Assembly: GCF_049546785.1 (NCBI RefSeq)
Contig: NZ_JBMWAN010000008.1
Coordinates: 16,769 to 80,768, forward strand
DNA length: 64,000 bases
Direction: 5' to 3'
From: Nitrospira_D sp035465795
GTDB taxonomy: Bacteria > Nitrospirota > Nitrospiria > Nitrospirales > Nitrospiraceae
The notes under the pieces were generated by a model. The model ran no database searches, had not been told where the DNA came from, and saw only the letters and a program-made list of their open reading frames with translations. The translations under genes were made by a program, and so were the position numbers. Positions 60,991-64,000 of the stretch are shown piece after piece (position 1 is the stretch's first letter; each line of letters opens with the position of its first letter).

Positions 60991-63189
60991 CTACGACGCC
61001 TTCGGCGCCGCGACCGGGCGGCCGTCCTGATGGTGGTATAACCGCGCGTACGCGCCGTTCGCGCGGACCAGTTCATCATGTGTTCCCTGCTCCAGAATCT
61101 CCCCTTTCTCCACAACATAGATGCGATGTGCCGGACGCACGGTGCTGAGCCGATGTGCAATGATGAACACCGTCCGCCCTTTGCAGATATGCGCCATGTT
61201 CCGCTGAATAATGGCTTCCGATTCATAATCCAGGGCGCTCGTCGCTTCATCGAAGATGAGAATGCGTGGATTCGCCACTAGCGCCCTGGCAATGGCGATC
61301 CGTTGCCGCTGCCCACCGGACAGCGAGCAGCCGTGCTCGCCGACGATCGTGTCATAGCCTTCCGGCAATTCGAGGATGAAGTCATGGGCCCCGGCCAGTT
61401 TAGCCGCCTGCATCACCTGCTCCATCGCCAATCCGGGATCCGTCAGGGCGATGTTGTCGCGGACAGATTGGTTGAAGAGAAAGTTTTCTTGCAGCACCAC
61501 CCCGACTTGCCGGCGCAACCAGGCCGGATCAACCTGCGCCAGATCCACTCCATCGACGAGAATTCGGCCGCGCTCAAGCACATACAGCCGTTGCAGCAGC
61601 TTCGCAATCGTGCTCTTGCCGGACCCCGACCGGCCGACAATCCCGATGACCTGTCCCGGAGCGACCGCAAAGGACAGCTTCCGCAGGATCTCCGCCCCGT
61701 CGGGGCGATAGCGGAACGTCACATCCTCAAACACCACCTGCCCGGCTACTTGCGGCAAGGTGGTGCGATTCGGGTTATAGGAGGGCTCCGGCTGCGTGTT
61801 CAGCACATCCCCCAATCGCTGCACCGACACACCGACCTGCTGAAACTCCTGCCACAGATTGACCATCCGCAGCAGCGGGCCTGTGACCTGCGCCGAAAGC
61901 ATATTGAAGGCAATGAGTTGACCGATGCTGAGATCGCCGTCGATCACCCGGTAGGCGCCGACCCACAAGACGGCAACCGTCGTGACCTTCTGAATACATG
62001 CCGCCGTCTGACCGGCCACAGTGATGACACTGGTCGCGCGAAAGCTGGCGCGGACATATCCGGCGAGCTGCTCTTCCCACTTCCGCAACAGGGGCGGCTC
62101 CACCGCCATGGCCTTGACCGTTTGAATGCCGCTGATCGCCTCGACCAGGAACGATTGATTCTCCGCGCCGCGATTGAACTTCTCATGCAACCGTGCACGA
62201 ATGATCGGCGTGATCGCCACAGACAAGACGGCGTAGAGCGGCAGCGAGACCATCACCACGCCCGTCAGCACCGGACTGTAGAACCACATCACAGCAAGAA
62301 AGACGACAGTGAACACCACGTCGAGCACCACCGTGACCGCATGGCTCGTGAGGAACTGGCGAATCTGCTCCAGTTCACGCACGCGGGCCACCGTATCGCC
62401 GACACGCCGAGCCTCGAAGTACGCGAGCGGCAAGGCCAGAATATGACGGAATAACTGGGCGCCCAGCCCGACGTCGATCCGGTTGGTGGTATGGGAAAAG
62501 AGATAAGTCCGGAGTCCACCCAGGACAGCGTCGAACAGCGCCAGCGCGATCATCCCGACCGCCAGCACGTGCAGGGTCGTGAAGCCTTTGTGCACGAGCA
62601 CCTTGTCGATCACGACCTGGGTAAACAACGGCGTAAGCAGCGCGAACAGCTGCAGGAAGAATGAGGCAAGCAACACCTCACCGAGAAACCTACGATACTT
62701 GACGATGGCGGGAATGAACCAGGTGAAGTCGAACTTCAAATCTTGCAGCCGGAGATTCGCACGTTTGGTGAACAACAACAGTTCGCTGGACCAGGCTGAC
62801 TCGAACTGCTCGCGCGAGAGGACCAGCGGCCGCCCCGCGGCCGGGTCTTGAATCAGCGCCTTGTCTCCGTCAATCTTGGCCAGCACCACATAGCGGCCGT
62901 CCCTGCGCTTGGCCATCGCGGGGAACGGCGTCCCCGCCAACTTGCTCCATTGCGTCGTGACTACGCCGGCTTTGAGTCCGAGGTGTTTCGCTGCGCGCAG
63001 CAACTCGGCATCAGACAGCGCTTGTCCTGACTGGGCGAATTGATGACGGAGCTGAGCTCCATCGGCAGGCAGATCGTAGAACCGGGCGAGGATCAGGAGG
63101 CAGACCAGCCCTGTATCGATGACTTCGGCTGGTGGAAGCGAGGCTGAATCAGAAGGATGAAGAGGAACACTCCCTACATCAGCTGACAT
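60991..63189 (-). CDS. type I secretion ABC exporter with C39-like domain (HlyB-like)
   Basis: This 732-residue exporter has an N-terminal C39-like domain (residues about 20-150). Six transmembrane helices follow (about 170-440), then an ATPase with Walker A GRSGSGKST, signature CSLSGGQRQRIAIARA and Walker B ILIFDEATSALD. In the C39 part the residue at the catalytic cysteine position is threonine (DTGLVCLL), so it cannot cut and works as a substrate-docking domain, as in HlyB. It follows the RTX gene by 134 bases and exports it (inference from gene order). Confidence 0.93.
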   Translation of the reverse strand: MSADVGSVPLHPSDSASLPPAEVIDTGLVCLLILARFYDLPADGAQLRHQFAQSGQALSDAELLRAAKHLGLKAGVVTTQWSKLAGTPFPAMAKRRDGRYVVLAKIDGDKALIQDPAAGRPLVLSREQFESAWSSELLLFTKRANLRLQDLKFDFTWFIPAIVKYRRFLGEVLLASFFLQLFALLTPLFTQVVIDKVLVHKGFTTLHVLAVGMIALALFDAVLGGLRTYLFSHTTNRIDVGLGAQLFRHILALPLAYFEARRVGDTVARVRELEQIRQFLTSHAVTVVLDVVFTVVFLAVMWFYSPVLTGVVMVSLPLYAVLSVAITPIIRARLHEKFNRGAENQSFLVEAISGIQTVKAMAVEPPLLRKWEEQLAGYVRASFRATSVITVAGQTAACIQKVTTVAVLWVGAYRVIDGDLSIGQLIAFNMLSAQVTGPLLRMVNLWQEFQQVGVSVQRLGDVLNTQPEPSYNPNRTTLPQVAGQVVFEDVTFRYRPDGAEILRKLSFAVAPGQVIGIVGRSGSGKSTIAKLLQRLYVLERGRILVDGVDLAQVDPAWLRRQVGVVLQENFLFNQSVRDNIALTDPGLAMEQVMQAAKLAGAHDFILELPEGYDTIVGEHGCSLSGGQRQRIAIARALVANPRILIFDEATSALDYESEAIIQRNMAHICKGRTVFIIAHRLSTVRPAHRIYVVEKGEILEQGTHDELVRANGAYARLYHHQDGRPVAAPKAS

Positions 63190-63323
63190 GGCGTCATCCT
63201 AGGCTACTTACAGTAAAGGACCAAACGTTTTCTTTCATCAATACAGGATGACGTTCCACCCTTTCCTCTCACATCTGCCCCTTCACCTATCACGCCTGAC
63301 GACTGACATTCCCCCACGCCTCC

Positions 63324-64000
63324 TCATTGCCAGCTTGCGGCCAAGATGGTTTGCACGTCCTGCGGCTGCTGATCGATGGCTTGATCCCAGGTCAGGCCGG
63401 TCTGCTCGGTGAAGGATGCCATCGCTTGAATCAGCTGATCAACTTGCGTGCTGAGCAGCACCTCACCGTTGCCCGCTTGGATCGTTTCCGTGCGGTTTGA
63501 CGAACTGATGTACCAATTTTGAATGGTCACAGAGTCCGTCGAGCCATGGATCGACAAGCGCAGATCGTTGGCCTGGCGGCTGATCACGAGATCGAGCGGG
63601 TTGATGTCCGCAGCGTACAGTAACTTGTCAGAGGATCCGCTGTTGTCCTGCACAAAATCCTGCCCGTCACCTCGACCAAACAGATAGGTATCGGCGCCCA
63701 GCCCACCGTTGAGCGTGTCGTTCCCCGCCCCGCCAGTGAGACTGTCGGTGCCGGTCGAGCCGATAATGACGTTGTCGCCAGCGCTCCCAATGACGGTCAC
63801 AAAACTGCCGATCCCCGACGCATCGAGGTTCTCGAAGCTGATCTGCGCGAGGGCGTCAGGAACGCCCCCGATCGACACCACCTGGTCGGTCGTCGAGGAG
63901 AGATCCACCTCTACGATATGGTTCCCCGGGACAATCCCACTGAGGACCAGGGTGTCGCTGTCCGCGCCGGCATCGATGCTATCCCCGTTGCCGGCCGTGA
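63324..64000 (-). CDS. RTX protein, C-terminal part (5' end outside window)
   Basis: The frame is open to position 64000, so the protein extends further; a GTG at 63908 is inside the reading frame and not the real start. The visible 225 residues hold glycine-aspartate repeats (GGAGNDTLNGGLGADTYLFGRGDGQD in part) that bind calcium. A haemolysin-type segment (NWYISSSNRTETIQ) and an acidic, amphipathic C-terminus suited to type I secretion follow. It may be a toxin, enzyme or adhesin; the function-giving domains are outside the window. Confidence 0.88.
   Translation of the reverse strand, partial: TAGNGDSIDAGADSDTLVLSGIVPGNHIVEVDLSSTTDQVVSIGGVPDALAQISFENLDASGIGSFVTVIGSAGDNVIIGSTGTDSLTGGAGNDTLNGGLGADTYLFGRGDGQDFVQDNSGSSDKLLYAADINPLDLVISRQANDLRLSIHGSTDSVTIQNWYISSSNRTETIQAGNGEVLLSTQVDQLIQAMASFTEQTGLTWDQAIDQQPQDVQTILAASWQ

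Noticed and set aside
1..64000. tRNA, rRNA, CRISPR arrays, insertion sequences, prophage and attachment sites
   Set aside because: Looked for and not seen: no transposase or integrase reading frame, no regular spaced repeats, and no recognisable structural RNA gene.

Overview
The window looks like a chromosomal segment from a high-GC member of the phylum Nitrospirota, most probably a Nitrospira-like bacterium. This is inferred from gene content: a cytochrome b fused to a c-type heme domain next to a Rieske protein, many small c-type cytochromes, multi-PAS hybrid kinases and a giant multicopper oxidase. No rRNA, tRNA, insertion sequence, prophage or CRISPR array was seen. All protein genes but one (57369-58097) run on the minus strand.

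Layout, in minus-strand reading order from the right end. 58232-64000: an RTX protein (5' end outside the window) followed by a complete type I secretion system (ABC exporter, HlyD adaptor, TolC channel). 53770-56847: an NtrC-type response regulator, its PAS histidine kinase and a single-domain receiver. 52292-53686: a second sigma-54 activator that senses through a PAS domain. 46880-51820: a 1646-residue multicopper oxidase resembling MofA/MnxG, with its own -24/-12 promoter and a long leader of interleaved inverted repeats. 42200-46753: two SUMF1/FGE-fold proteins, a Cys-rich hypothetical, a CopD-like membrane protein and a beta-propeller protein. 36260-41902: a DUF2231 protein, cytochrome c', sulfide:quinone oxidoreductase, Rieske protein, cytochrome b-c, a DUF2892 protein and an RND efflux pump with its adaptor. 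27300-32824: an HlyD/ABC/ABC-2 exporter. 17007-26717: a long run starting with ftsH, then an Mla-type lipid transport system, a cytochrome, a VIT-like protein, glycogen phosphorylase, a DsrE-like protein and an OsmC protein. 9963-16611: signalling genes. 5629-9761: small zinc-finger-like proteins, a Crp/Fnr regulator and a degenerate sugar nucleotidyltransferase. 1-5389: a sulfur-oxidation cluster (cytochromes, DUF2892, TsdA-like thiosulfate dehydrogenase, two-part YeeE/YedE transporter, OsmC, sulfite dehydrogenase with its diheme cytochrome).

The main discovery is a likely sigma-54 regulon. The palindrome CTGTCGC-N5-GCNACAG occurs upstream of four transcription units, each time about 125-137 bp before a sequence with the exact GG-N10-GC spacing of a sigma-54 promoter. 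These units are the sulfur cluster, the ftsH-Mla run, the DUF2231/cytochrome c' unit that precedes the sulfide oxidation/bc genes, and the receiver/second activator pair. A fifth, weaker copy precedes the NtrC-type regulator, which is the best candidate to bind them. The palindromes and promoter boxes are read directly from the sequence; the regulon and the identity of the activator are inference.

Taken together, the window suggests oxidation of sulfide (SQR), thiosulfate (TsdA) and sulfite (SorA) feeding quinone, the bc complex and cytochromes, under two-component sigma-54 control, beside a separately controlled giant copper oxidase.
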